Assembly (NCBI GenBank): GCA_016702705.1
Contig: JADJDM010000006.1
Location: 124,001-188,000, forward strand
DNA: 64,000 bases
Source: Bacteroidota bacterium
Lineage (GTDB): Bacteria; Bacteroidota; Bacteroidia; B-17B0; Aurantibacillaceae
Direction: 5' to 3'
Shown in pieces: positions 1 to 8,729 of this stretch. Each line of letters starts with the position of its first letter. The stretch's first letter is position 1. The notes beneath the pieces are model-generated. The model was not told the DNA's origin. It saw only the letters and a list, made by a program, of their open reading frames with translations, and made no database searches. The translations under genes and the position numbers were made by a program.

Positions 1-180
1 ATTACTTTATTTGTAGGAATAGTATTGGAATATGATAAAGCCTTCGAATTTAAATATCGTTTAAATTATTACGAGTACGAAGACGCAGAAAAGAAGACAA
101 GAAAATTAGGCTACACGGTTGTTATACCAAAACCAAATGCCAAAAAGAAAATAAGTAAACCAACTAACGTAGAAAATTAA
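1..180 (+). CDS. MksF-like condensin subunit, C-terminal end only
   Basis: An open frame runs from the window edge to TAA at 178-180 and gives 59 residues. The last third is rich in lysine (KKTRKLG, NAKKKISKP). It stops one base before the ATG of the MksE-like gene, so it is the preceding gene of the same operon. In Mks/Wadjet operons the order is F (kleisin-like), E, B, so MksF/JetA is the expected identity. The visible tail has no diagnostic motif; the call rests on position only. Confidence 0.5.
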   Translation: MTLFVGIVLEYDKAFEFKYRLNYYEYEDAEKKTRKLGYTVVIPKPNAKKKISKPTNVEN

Positions 181-181
181 C

Positions 182-790
182 ATGGAATCTACCAACGTAA
201 AACTTCCTAAACAAACGCATGAGATTTTCTCAGTAATGGCGCGTGGAAATTTCATCTCTAGTAATGGAACTAAAGATGGAATGAACAGATTGTATGATGT
301 AATCAACAATCCAGAGAACTTTGATAACCTGCAAGCTTATTTCAATGTTATAAAATATAACATCGAGCGTGGAAACAACTTTTTCTACTTCGCTAAAATT
401 GATGAGGCAAATAGTTTGATTGAAAAGAAATTAGAAACGTTTGAGAAATACATCGACATCATCGATTTATTTGCTTCTATGGATAATAAAATTACAATCG
501 GTTCTCGTTTTCGCCCAAGCGAAATTGCAGAGGAGTGTAATGCAAATGTGCGTTTAAAACAAAAACTTCAAAAAATTCCTTTGTATCGTTCAGAAACGCT
601 AAGTAACAAGGTGCGTGAGATTTGTGATTTGATGACTCGTGATTCTTTCTTAGACAGAGAAGATGAACAAAGCGAAACGTACAAAGTATTAGATGCTTAC
701 TCTTACTTAATGGATATCGTAAATGCGATTGCCGTTTATGAAGAGACCGGAAACACAGATGGTTCAACCGGTGGAATAATTTACAACTAA
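182..790 (+). CDS. mksE: Condensin accessory subunit MksE-like (JetB-like)
   Basis: A 202-residue mixed alpha-helical protein without signal peptide or membrane segment. Length, winged-helix-like character and position directly before a large SMC-type ATPase fit MksE/JetB, the small subunit that bridges the kleisin (MksF) and the SMC (MksB) in bacterial Mks and Wadjet complexes. The start ATG at 182 lies one base after the preceding stop, and 23 bases separate its end from mksB, so the three genes look like one transcript. The role inferred is structural: DNA loop extrusion or plasmid restriction with MksF and MksB. The family assignment is from context and overall look rather than a catalytic motif. 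Confidence 0.7.
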   Translation: MESTNVKLPKQTHEIFSVMARGNFISSNGTKDGMNRLYDVINNPENFDNLQAYFNVIKYNIERGNNFFYFAKIDEANSLIEKKLETFEKYIDIIDLFASMDNKITIGSRFRPSEIAEECNANVRLKQKLQKIPLYRSETLSNKVREICDLMTRDSFLDREDEQSETYKVLDAYSYLMDIVNAIAVYEETGNTDGSTGGIIYN

Positions 791-813
791 GAATTACTTT
801 TTTATTATATAAC

Positions 814-3800
814 ATGGAAAATTGTAGAATACTTAACCGCATTGTAATGATTAATATCGCATCCAACAGGTATGCGGATATAGAGATGAGCGGTAATACT
901 TGCTTTGTTGGAACAAACAACTTCGGTAAAACTTCCTTGCAACGTGCAATCCTATTTTTTTATAGCGCAAACAGTCGTGGTTTGGGTATTTCTGCATCGC
1001 AGAAACCATTTGAGGAGCATTACTTCCGTTATGAAAATTCATTCTTAGTATATGAAGTGGCAACTGAAGACAAAAATTTCTTTGTTATCATTTACCGTCA
1101 CCACAAACTAAATTTCCGTTTTGTTGATGCTGCATACAATCCTGATTTTTTCTTCAACGAAAACGATGAAGCTCTTAAGATTACGGATGTATTAAAAAAA
1201 TTAGATAAGCACGGAATTTACTACAGTAACCAAATTGATACATTTGAGCGTTACCGTAATATTTTATACGGAACAGAAACAGATAAAAACCTTAGCAAAT
1301 TCCACATCTTACGTGGTAATGAGAAATATCAAAATATTCCTAAATCAATTACCAATGTATTCTTAAGTTCGAAATCATCTATTGATTCTCGTTTCATTAA
1401 AGACTTTATTGCTAACTCACTTTCTACAGAAGCTGCAAGTATAAAGCTAGAGCAAGTGGAACGTCAGTTACGCCAGTTTAACGAAAAGTACACGGATATT
1501 GAAACCTACTTAAAGAAAGAAACTCAGCAGTTAATTGAAATGATTGATAAAAAATTCGATCAGGTTAAAATGTTGAAGGGTTCTCAGTTAGAGATGGCTG
1601 ATAAATTAGGTAGTAGTTTAAAATATGCTGAAGTACAAAACGAATCTATTCGTGAGGCATCAAAACAAAAAGAAGAAGAAAGCGAACAATTAATTGCTGC
1701 ACATAATTCGGAAAAAGGAGTAATTGAAGGTAAACAACAAGATATACGTGAAGAGATTGGTTATTATGATAGAACCATTCGTGAAGCAAATAAAAAATTA
1801 AAAGAATACCAAAATCAAAACGTTGAAAATGCCGTTGAAAAGCACAAACAACGTGAGCAATTACAAGTAGAGTTAAACATGGCTCGTAAAGAGTATGAAA
1901 CTTTAACAAGTAATGTATCGAGCATCGAATTAAAATATTCTACTTTATTAGAGCAGTTAAAAAACGAACGCGCTTCTTATATTAATGCAAGTAATTCTAA
2001 AACAAGTACCATTTTTAACGACTACAATGAGCGTCAGTTACTTGCTAAAAATGAGTTAAACAAAAAAGAAAACGAATTAAAAGAAAAGCGCGAAGATGCA
2101 TTGCAGAACATGACTGCTGAAATTACATCTAAGCAAATTGAGTTTAACGAATTAAAATCAGAAGAAAAGGTAATTCGTAACACCCGTTTCTACGAAAATG
2201 AAATTAAACAATTAGAAACTGAATTAGCTGAATTACGCGCTGTTACTTATAAAAACCGTTCAGAAAAAGCAATTAAGAGCAACTTAGTTCAAACATTGCA
2301 AAAAGAATGGGAAAACGCTGAAGCAAAAATTAAGAGTTCATTGTCTAACCAAATCGCAAAGGTTAACAATGAAATTATTAAGAAAAAAGCAGATATTAAA
2401 GAAATTGAAAGCAAGCTAGATGTGCAAGATGGCGCTTTGTATGGTTTCCTTGAAGGCAATATTAAAGATTGGCACAATACAATTGGTAAAGTTTGTAATG
2501 AAGAAATTTTATTCCGTACCGATTTAAATCCTGAGTTTAAAAAGGAATTAGCTGATTCATTATATGGTGTAAGCTTAAACTTAGGAAATGTTTCTATTTT
2601 CTCTAAATCATTAGAAGAATACCAAGGAAATAAAAATGAATTACTTGCACAAATTCGTGAGTTAGAAGATTCATTAACACAATTCCAAACAAGCAATAAC
2701 GAAGAAAAATTATTAGCTGCTGATAGATACGGAAAACAATTAGGTGAGTTAAAAGAAGATGTGAAGGTACTTACCTACTCTCTTGAACTAGCTGAAAAAC
2801 GTGAGAAAAAATTAATAGTTGAGTTAGACGACTGGAACCAAAAAGCAAGTTCAGAAGTTGAAACATCTTTATCTGGCAATCGTTCTAAGGCAAATTTAAT
2901 TGAAGAAGAATTAGCGATTTTAAATAAGAAGAAAAATAACTTATTAAACGACTTCAATCAACAATTTGATCAATTACGCAAATACCACATGGAGCGTATT
3001 GAAGATTTACGCGCTCGTCAGGAAAGTGAGATTAAAGATATTGAAGAAGAGAAAGAAAAAACAGTTGCTGCATTTGATAACAGAGAAGCCTTATTAGTTG
3101 ATGAAAAAGAAACTGCTTTCAAATCAAAAGGTGTAGACAATAAACAAGTAAAAGACGTTGACAAGCGTATTAAAACATTGCAAGATGACATTAAGGAAAT
3201 TGAGCAATACTCGCAAATTGTAAACGATTACTTAAAAGATAAGCGTGAGTTGTTTGATAAACTTCCTGAGTTTATTCAAAAGAAAGAAGAGTACATGAAA
3301 ACATCTTCTGACTTAAACAACCAATTAGAAGAAGCAAACCGTAAGTTCAATTTAAAGAACATGGAGTTGCGTAAACAAAAACGTGCTTTTGATGAGGAGT
3401 TAATTGAGTTTAATAATGGTATTAACTACTTCACTAAAAACTTCCGCGAAACACCTGTTTACAACAAGTTTGCAGATATTATTGAGCGTGCCGAGCCAAA
3501 GAAAACCAATTACTCGGTAATGGATTTGTGTACTCAATTATTAAAGAATGATTCGCATTTTAACGAAGAGTACGGCGCTTTCCAACGATACGTTAATGAG
3601 TTTGCAGGTAAGTTCCGTTTAGATAATCACTTTAACTTTGTTATTCGTAACGATGCATCGCAAGCAGAGTACGAGCGTTTTGCACAAAACGTTTCTAACT
3701 TTATACACGAAAACAAAATTGAATTATCGATTGCTGAAACTGCAACACAAATTGGTTTAGTAACGGATAGTATTGCTTCTAAAGTAAAAGAGTTAAGCAA

Positions 3801-4500
3801 CCAACAAGATAAAATTCAACACATCATTGCATTGATTGCAGAAGATTTTAAGAAAGCTGAGTTTGAAGAAAGTAAGTTGATTGAGTTTATCAAAATCAAA
3901 TTAGAGGAATCTGACAACAAGGTTTACAAGATGTTGAAGAAGATTGAAGAGTTTAAAGAAGAACATGGAATGTTCTACGGAGAAGGCTTATTCAGCACTG
4001 ACTACTCTTTAAACGGTAAAAACAAAGAGGTAAACAATAAAGCGGTTAAGTTGCTTGAAAGTTTACGTCAATCGATTAAAGAACAACAACAAGAAGAAAT
4101 TCGTTTACAAGATTTATTTGAATTAAAGTTCAACATTAAAGAAGGTATGAACGAAACTGGCTGGACACATAAAATTGACAGCATTGGTAGTACTGGTACC
4201 GACATCCTTGTAAAAGCAATTATCTACATTACTTTATTACACGTATTTATTAAAGAATCTTCGCACAGAAGTTCGAAAGCGTTTAAGGTACATTGTATCA
4301 TTGACGAGGTAGGACAAATCTCGGCGCATTACTTAAAAGAGTTATTGAAGTTTGCTAAGAACAGAAACATTATGATGATTAATGGTTTACCAAACAAGAG
4401 TGGTTTGGAAAGTCATTACCGTTACACTTACCAATTTAGAAGAGAAGAAGATGGTAATGTAAGGATATTCCCAAGTATTGTTACTGAGGTGGAGGCGTAA
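814..4500 (+). CDS. mksB: SMC-like ATPase MksB/JetC
   Basis: A 1228-residue protein with SMC architecture. The N-terminal head carries a Walker A motif, GTNNFGKTS, at residues 33-41. Long Lys/Glu-rich coiled coils follow from about 210 to 540 and 620 to 1050, separated by a globular hinge-like segment near 545-610 (LYGFLEGNIKDWHN). The C-terminal head has a signature-like GSTGTDIL near 1125-1132 and a Walker B with catalytic Glu (CIIDEVGQI) near 1161-1169. Such proteins dimerise, entrap DNA and use ATP for loop extrusion; in Wadjet systems they pair with MksF, MksE and the nuclease MksG/JetD. No MksG follows: the next gene is on the other strand. The reading frame is intact over 3.7 kb. Rad50/SbcC is unlikely because the hook CxxC is absent. 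Confidence 0.82.
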   Translation: MENCRILNRIVMINIASNRYADIEMSGNTCFVGTNNFGKTSLQRAILFFYSANSRGLGISASQKPFEEHYFRYENSFLVYEVATEDKNFFVIIYRHHKLNFRFVDAAYNPDFFFNENDEALKITDVLKKLDKHGIYYSNQIDTFERYRNILYGTETDKNLSKFHILRGNEKYQNIPKSITNVFLSSKSSIDSRFIKDFIANSLSTEAASIKLEQVERQLRQFNEKYTDIETYLKKETQQLIEMIDKKFDQVKMLKGSQLEMADKLGSSLKYAEVQNESIREASKQKEEESEQLIAAHNSEKGVIEGKQQDIREEIGYYDRTIREANKKLKEYQNQNVENAVEKHKQREQLQVELNMARKEYETLTSNVSSIELKYSTLLEQLKNERASYINASNSKTSTIFNDYNERQLLAKNELNKKENELKEKREDALQNMTAEITSKQIEFNELKSEEKVIRNTRFYENEIKQLETELAELRAVTYKNRSEKAIKSNLVQTLQKEWENAEAKIKSSLSNQIAKVNNEIIKKKADIKEIESKLDVQDGALYGFLEGNIKDWHNTIGKVCNEEILFRTDLNPEFKKELADSLYGVSLNLGNVSIFSKSLEEYQGNKNELLAQIRELEDSLTQFQTSNNEEKLLAADRYGKQLGELKEDVKVLTYSLELAEKREKKLIVELDDWNQKASSEVETSLSGNRSKANLIEEELAILNKKKNNLLNDFNQQFDQLRKYHMERIEDLRARQESEIKDIEEEKEKTVAAFDNREALLVDEKETAFKSKGVDNKQVKDVDKRIKTLQDDIKEIEQYSQIVNDYLKDKRELFDKLPEFIQKKEEYMKTSSDLNNQLEEANRKFNLKNMELRKQKRAFDEELIEFNNGINYFTKNFRETPVYNKFADIIERAEPKKTNYSVMDLCTQLLKNDSHFNEEYGAFQRYVNEFAGKFRLDNHFNFVIRNDASQAEYERFAQNVSNFIHENKIELSIAETATQIGLVTDSIASKVKELSNQQDKIQHIIALIAEDFKKAEFEESKLIEFIKIKLEESDNKVYKMLKKIEEFKEEHGMFYGEGLFSTDYSLNGKNKEVNNKAVKLLESLRQSIKEQQQEEIRLQDLFELKFNIKEGMNETGWTHKIDSIGSTGTDILVKAIIYITLLHVFIKESSHRSSKAFKVHCIIDEVGQISAHYLKELLKFAKNRNIMMINGLPNKSGLESHYRYTYQFRREEDGNVRIFPSIVTEVEA

Positions 4501-4543
4501 GGCGTATTGAAGAATGAAAATTGAAAAGTGAAGAATTAAAATA

Positions 4544-4831
4544 CTATTTGGATTTCTTCGTCTTGTTTGTTTTTAGAATTAAATTCATTTCTTTGAAAAG
4601 TTCAAGCTCGGCTTTTACTTTTTGTACTTCCTTGGCTAATGGTGTATAGTATTGAAAAAAATCGTGTTCTAAAATTGAAGATATTTTAACTAATAGGCCT
4701 GTATCTATTGTTTTACGTCGAAAGATACTATATATATTTTCTCTCGACATATTTATTCTCCTGCCAAATTCGCTCACACTTAATCCTTTCGAATCAAATA
4801 CTTTTTTAATTTTTTCACCAATGTGAACCAT
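4544..4831 (-). CDS. XRE-family transcriptional regulator
   Basis: A 95-residue protein with an N-terminal helix-turn-helix of the Cro/C1 (XRE) type at about residues 5-60; the segment LSVSEFGRRINMSRENIYSIF is the HTH core. The C-terminal half is a short Lys/Glu-rich helix that may dimerise. It is transcribed away from the FISUMP lipoprotein gene, and the shared 164-base upstream region contains two inverted repeats and a direct repeat, which suggests autoregulation and control of the lipoprotein. Its 3' end faces the mksB stop. It may be a solitary regulator rather than an antitoxin, as no toxin-like partner adjoins it. Confidence 0.8.
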   Translation of the reverse strand: MVHIGEKIKKVFDSKGLSVSEFGRRINMSRENIYSIFRRKTIDTGLLVKISSILEHDFFQYYTPLAKEVQKVKAELELFKEMNLILKTNKTKKSK

Positions 4832-4846
4832 AAAGCGAACTTATTG

Positions 4847-4904
4847 ATTATGCCTAGCATAATTCTTACCATTAATGGTGTTAAATAATTACATAAATGG
4901 TGTT
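4847..4904. promoter_or_regulatory. Operator-like repeats between the divergent XRE and FISUMP genes
   Basis: ATTATGC-CTA-GCATAAT at 4847-4863 is a 7-3-7 inverted repeat, and ACCATTAATGGT at 4868-4879 is a perfect 12-base palindrome. AATGGTGTT occurs at 4874-4882 and again at 4896-4904, 22 bases apart, about two helical turns. The positions, just upstream of the regulator start at 4831, fit binding by the XRE protein; the binding itself is inferred. Confidence 0.5.
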
Positions 4905-4921
4905 TATAATACACATTTTAG

Positions 4922-4929
4922 TACATTTG
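4922..4929 (+). promoter_or_regulatory. Bacteroidota -7 box before the FISUMP lipoprotein gene
   Basis: TACATTTG matches the TAnnTTTG consensus of the Bacteroidota housekeeping promoter and lies 67 bases before the ATG. No clear TTTG -33 element is seen at the usual 19-21 base spacing; the direct-repeat operator occupies that place, which suggests regulated use. Confidence 0.45.
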
Positions 4930-4995
4930 TTTTGATAGAAAGTAAAATATATCTAAATTTAAAAATTCAGAATTAAACCTAAACTATTCTTACTT

Positions 4996-6024
4996 ATGCT
5001 AAAGTCAACTCCCATTATTTCAATACTTTTTCTTTTAGCATCTTGTCAACAAGAGCCTCAACCCCAGCCTCAATCTCAGTCCAATGCCACTACTAACGGA
5101 ACTGTAATATTAACAACAAATACTGTAACGGCTATTACAGGAACAACAGCTGTATCTGGTGGAAATATTACTTCAGATGGTGGGAATATAATTACCGAGA
5201 GGGGAGTATGTTGGAGTACAAATAATAACCCAACTATAACATCAAATAAAATCATTAGTGGTTCTGGGACTGGAAATTTCACATCCAGTTTAATTGGATT
5301 AACACAAAATACAAATTACTTTGTTAGAGCTTACGCTATTAACAGCATAGACACAGCTTACGGAAATCAAGTAACCTTCACTACATCAAACAATTCAAAC
5401 AATATTTTAAATCCCAATTTATCATATGGTAGTTTTACAGATGCAGAAGGAAATACATATGCAACAATTCAAATTGGCTCACAAGTTTGGATGGCAGAAA
5501 ATCTTAAAGTAACAAAATATAGAAATGGAGATCCGATTGCAAATGTCACCGATGATATTCAATGGAGTAATTTAACAACAGGAGCCTATTCAAACTATAA
5601 TAATAATACTAATAATGGAGCTACATACGGAAAATTGTATAATTGGTTCGCAGTTAGTGATAGTAGAAACATTTGTCCGGTTGGATGGCACATACCTGAT
5701 AAAACTGAATGGACCACACTTCTTACTAATATTGGAGGCTATCCTACTGGTGGTGGAAAAATGAAGAGTACAGGGCTTCTATTTTGGCAAAGTCCTAATT
5801 TAGACGCAACCAATGAAAGTGGTTTTTCTGCACTACCTGGAGGCACGAGAACGGAGCTTGGTGTCTCTCTAGATATTGGAAAGCGCGGATATTGGTGGAG
5901 TACTTCCGAAGGACTTACACCTCCATGGGCATATACAATGTATTTATTTTATAATGCTGGAAATGCAAGTGCTCCGAGTCTATATAAAAAATGTGGTCTA
6001 TCGGTGCGCTGTGTAAAAGACTAA
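4996..6024 (+). CDS. FISUMP-domain lipoprotein
   Basis: A 342-residue protein starting with a lipoprotein signal (ISILFLLASC, modified Cys near residue 17), then a Gln/Pro linker. Residues about 35-130 form a fibronectin-like beta domain (GVCWSTNNNPT, NYFVRAYAINS). Residues about 145-342 are the Fibrobacter succinogenes major paralogous domain, recognisable by IGSQVWMAENLKV, YGKLYNWFAV, CPVGWHIPD, GYWWSTSE and the ending GLSVRCVKD. FISUMP proteins are surface lipoproteins of unknown, probably adhesive or ligand-binding function. The gene is divergent from the XRE regulator and shares an operator-rich region with it. Confidence 0.88.
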   Translation: MLKSTPIISILFLLASCQQEPQPQPQSQSNATTNGTVILTTNTVTAITGTTAVSGGNITSDGGNIITERGVCWSTNNNPTITSNKIISGSGTGNFTSSLIGLTQNTNYFVRAYAINSIDTAYGNQVTFTTSNNSNNILNPNLSYGSFTDAEGNTYATIQIGSQVWMAENLKVTKYRNGDPIANVTDDIQWSNLTTGAYSNYNNNTNNGATYGKLYNWFAVSDSRNICPVGWHIPDKTEWTTLLTNIGGYPTGGGKMKSTGLLFWQSPNLDATNESGFSALPGGTRTELGVSLDIGKRGYWWSTSEGLTPPWAYTMYLFYNAGNASAPSLYKKCGLSVRCVKD

Positions 6025-6113
6025 CCAATAGGGAGTTTATATTTCTTTTAACATCTCATGTGTTCAAAAAAGATTGTTTTTGAAATAAGCCAATGTACAA
6101 CTTTGCCTTTATT

Positions 6114-6212
6114 TTAATTAAATTCTCTATCTAAAAACTCCTCCATTGCATCAATTATACGTTTTTCTGATAAAGGCGATACTACATCCGCAAAACAAAT
6201 GGTTTAATTGCA
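6114..6212 (-). pseudogene. Possible remnant of a small gene (C-terminal piece)
   Basis: On the reverse strand a short open stretch ends at TAA 6114-6116 and reads ADVVSPLSEKRIIDAMEEFL and a few more residues. The amphipathic, charged helix looks like real coding sequence. It has no start of its own and lies in the same frame as the 66-residue ORF upstream, but several stops separate them, so a decayed gene is the simplest reading. Evidence is weak. Confidence 0.2.
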
Positions 6213-6215
6213 TCA

Positions 6216-6416
6216 TTAAATTTCGCATTTTTCTGGGACAGGTACAAAAACACGAATCCCCTCTACAAAGCCTTCAAATACCCAAGGATACTTATTACGA
6301 TCAAAATTAAATCTAACTTTTCTATCCCTGTAATTACCATTTACAAGAACTTCAATAGTTACTTCAACTACTCCATTTATCCAATCTACGTTATAAAATT
6401 CAGAATTATTGCGCAT
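6216..6416 (-). CDS. Small hypothetical protein
   Basis: A 66-residue protein with alternating hydrophobic and charged residues (VEVTIEVLVNGNYRDRKVRF, then WVFEGFVEGIRVFVPV), suggesting a small beta-sheet fold. No signal peptide and no known motif. It lies 16 bases downstream of the 123-residue gene on the same strand and is probably cotranscribed with it. Function unknown. Confidence 0.45.
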   Translation of the reverse strand: MRNNSEFYNVDWINGVVEVTIEVLVNGNYRDRKVRFNFDRNKYPWVFEGFVEGIRVFVPVPEKCEI

Positions 6417-6432
6417 ATTTATTCTATTTTAA

Positions 6433-6804
6433 TTAAGCTTCATATTTCAAATTCAGATAATATATTACCTCTTCAATACTTCTTTCATGAAAATATTCTT
6501 CATCTATTATGCAAGTAATTCTCCAAAAGCCATCGTAATGATTTTCAATTAAATTATAAGAATGCCAATCTGTACAATTCCTTTTTCTATAAGATTTATA
6601 TATTTCTAATTCACTCTTATCTACTGGAACAACTTCAATTTTAAAAATTTTAAACTTCCTATTAGCAAGTATATCAAAATACTCGAAATTCAAAATATTT
6701 CTATACTGATGGATTACAAAAATAGCTTCAGTATAGTTGTAATAATTAAGTCTAAGCTTAAAAACTTCGTTTATCACTTTTTTCAGATCAATTGTTTTTC
6801 CCAT
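6433..6804 (-). CDS. Hypothetical protein, 123 residues
   Basis: A cytoplasmic-looking protein with many Tyr, Ile and charged residues, an aromatic middle (DWHSYNLIENHYDGFWRITC) and an acidic end (EEYFHERSIEEVIYYLNL). No domain recognised. It is followed 16 bases later by the 66-residue gene on the same strand and sits in the small-gene patch with XRE and HigBA, a context typical of accessory genes such as immunity or toxin-related proteins; no such function is visible in the sequence. A region without genes (6805-7047) lies upstream. Confidence 0.5.
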   Translation of the reverse strand: MGKTIDLKKVINEVFKLRLNYYNYTEAIFVIHQYRNILNFEYFDILANRKFKIFKIEVVPVDKSELEIYKSYRKRNCTDWHSYNLIENHYDGFWRITCIIDEEYFHERSIEEVIYYLNLKYEA

Positions 6805-7047
6805 TGTTATAATTTTAGATTAAAAATCTCATTTTACAACCCCTAGAGTAATTATAAAACAAGAATAAAATTATATCATTAAAACAATCTACTAGCTGGC
6901 AAGTTCTCTAGGAAACAACTACCTGGCTTAAGTTTTAAGCCTGCCCACTCAACTGGAGTCAAGTGCATTATTGCGTTACAAATTTAAGTATAGATTGCTC
7001 CATAAAAAAAGAAAAGTCGCGTTAGTTTTCCACATTTTCAAAAAAAT

Positions 7048-7404
7048 CTACACCAAAAACGTTTCCGCAGGAATTCCTAATTGTGTGTGAAACCATTTAG
7101 CAAGTTCTAATGTAAGAGGTTTACGTTTGTTTAAAAGTGCAGATACGTAGCCTTTAGAGCCAATTTTGCCAACTAGGTCTTTATTTCTTAAACCTTTTTC
7201 TTCCATCTTTAGCTTTATAGCTTCAATGGCATCTGGGTAAGGAATAGCATAATGCTCATCTTCGTATTGTTTAATAAGCAATAAGGCGATTTTCAATTTT
7301 TCACCTTCAGGAGAGTTTGGCTTCACTTTTTTATCAAATAGTTCATCCGCCCAATCTAAATAAGATTGGTATTCCTTTTTTGTTGTAATTGTTTTTAATT
7401 GCAT
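7048..7404 (-). CDS. higA: HigA-family antitoxin
   Basis: A 118-residue protein. The N-terminal 60 residues are helical (KKEYQSYLDWADELFDK) and the C-terminal half holds an HTH of the XRE type, with the recognition segment LVGKIGSKGYVSALLNKRKP followed by LTLELAKWFHTQLGIPAE, the typical ending of HigA antitoxins of the larger form. It overlaps the toxin gene by one base, with toxin first, which is the higBA order. It should bind HigB and repress the operon. A family member of this size could also be a stand-alone regulator, but the adjacent HigB makes the antitoxin role the better reading. Confidence 0.87.
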   Translation of the reverse strand: MQLKTITTKKEYQSYLDWADELFDKKVKPNSPEGEKLKIALLLIKQYEDEHYAIPYPDAIEAIKLKMEEKGLRNKDLVGKIGSKGYVSALLNKRKPLTLELAKWFHTQLGIPAETFLV

Positions 7405-7718
7405 TATTTCTTCTTTTTAAACTTTACTTCAACTACACTTATTTCATCATACTCCTTATGTGTTCCAAACCATTTAATTTGCGCCGCTTTAAAATCAAAC
7501 ACTATGCGCACAACTAAACGATAATGGTTTCCCATAATATTAAATACTACTCTATCATCTGCCACAATACTCGCATTGCCATATTGTTTCTTTAGTTCAT
7601 TAAAGTTTTTGAAATTGCTCCTTTCAAACTCATGATACCACTCAAACAATGCGTTAGCAGCAGTAGGATATTTTTTACAATACTCCAATAATGTCTTTCG
7701 GGCAATTATATTAAACAT
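7404..7718 (-). CDS. higB: HigB-family mRNA interferase toxin
   Basis: A 104-residue basic protein in the RelE/HigB superfamily: the N-terminal helix pair (ARKTLLEYCKKYPTAANALF), a central NASIVADDRVVFNIMGNHYR and the beta strands RLVVRIVFDFKAAQIKWFGTHKEYDEI match the HigB toxin family. HigB binds the ribosome and cuts translated mRNA. The stop overlaps the ATG of the antitoxin by one base, implying translational coupling. The gene begins 110 bases from the divergent DUF2238 gene. No disruption is visible, so the pair looks intact. Confidence 0.88.
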   Translation of the reverse strand: MFNIIARKTLLEYCKKYPTAANALFEWYHEFERSNFKNFNELKKQYGNASIVADDRVVFNIMGNHYRLVVRIVFDFKAAQIKWFGTHKEYDEISVVEVKFKKKK

Positions 7719-7828
7719 TAAGCAAATATAAGAATAAGTTTTCTATTAGAAAACTATTAATTAAAATAAGTTCAGATTTTTACTGCCAAAAACAATAATT
7801 TCACTTATGAAACTGCTATCTTCACCTC

Positions 7829-8455
7829 ATGAAACACATCACTCTCCTATCCATTTATTTAATAGTCCTAATTTGGTCTGCCATTAATCCACACGATTAC
7901 TTTACTTGGGTTTTGGAAGTGTTTCCAGCTTTGATTGGCTTGGGTATTTTATTGGCAACAAAAAACAAATTTCCTTTAACAGATATAACATACATTTTAA
8001 TTTTAGTGCATTGCTGCATTTTATTTGTTGGTGGTCATTACACCTACGCCGAAGTTCCATTGTTCGATTGGATAAAAGAATACTTTGGACAAGATAGAAA
8101 CAACTATGATAAAGTTGGTCACATTGCGCAAGGCTTTGTTCCTGCAATTATTATAAGAGAAGTTTTTGTACGCAAAGAAATTATAAAAAAAGGAATGTGG
8201 CTTTCGGTAATTGTGGTTTTCTTTTGCCTTGGCATTAGCGCCATGTACGAATTATTAGAGTGGCTAGTAGCGGAGTTAAGCGGAGAAGGTGCAGATGCGT
8301 TTTTAGGAACTCAAGGTTATGCGTGGGATACACAATCGGATATGCTTTGCGCTATGATTGGAGCAATAAGTTCATTGTTATTGTTTTCTAAATTGCAGGA
8401 GAAGCAAATAAATAAAATCACAAAAAATTTAACTACCCAAAACGTCACCATTTGA
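7829..8455 (+). CDS. DUF2238 (YjdF-type) integral membrane protein
   Basis: A 208-residue protein with about six membrane spans (first near residues 5-20, last near 175-193). Conserved features of the DUF2238/YjdF family are present: HYTYAEVPLFDWI, RNNYDKVGHIAQGFVPA, AMYELLEWLVAE and the GTQGYAWDTQSDMLCAMIG segment. The conserved acidic and His residues within the spans suggest metal or proton binding, but no function is established. It is transcribed alone, divergent from higBA. Confidence 0.87.
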   Translation: MKHITLLSIYLIVLIWSAINPHDYFTWVLEVFPALIGLGILLATKNKFPLTDITYILILVHCCILFVGGHYTYAEVPLFDWIKEYFGQDRNNYDKVGHIAQGFVPAIIIREVFVRKEIIKKGMWLSVIVVFFCLGISAMYELLEWLVAELSGEGADAFLGTQGYAWDTQSDMLCAMIGAISSLLLFSKLQEKQINKITKNLTTQNVTI

Positions 8456-8729
8456 ATTCCAAATTGTGTTCAAAAGCATACAATTATTTCTAAATTTGTT
8501 AGCTAGATTTTCATAAAATCCTAATATACCTAGTGTTTTGAACTACATTTAAAACAAAAAAACAATTCATTCAACTATAACAAAATCACAATTCCTTTAT
8601 TTTAAATAGTTAAAAAAAACATCATTGAAATTTGACAAAATTGTTATATTATTGCAATTATTAAACAAACACTTTAGCTTATTTAAGAACGCATTTTAAT
8701 TATCCATTGTAAAAACCAAACCAAAATAT

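Noticed and set aside
814..4500. Rad50/SbcC-type repair ATPase
   Set aside because: No CxxC hook, and the small upstream partner fits MksE, not SbcD.
6840..7040. Possible tRNA or small RNA in the gap between the small genes and higA
   Set aside because: No TTCGA-type T loop, no acceptor stem pairing and no clear hairpin with a T run; nothing supportable in this stretch.
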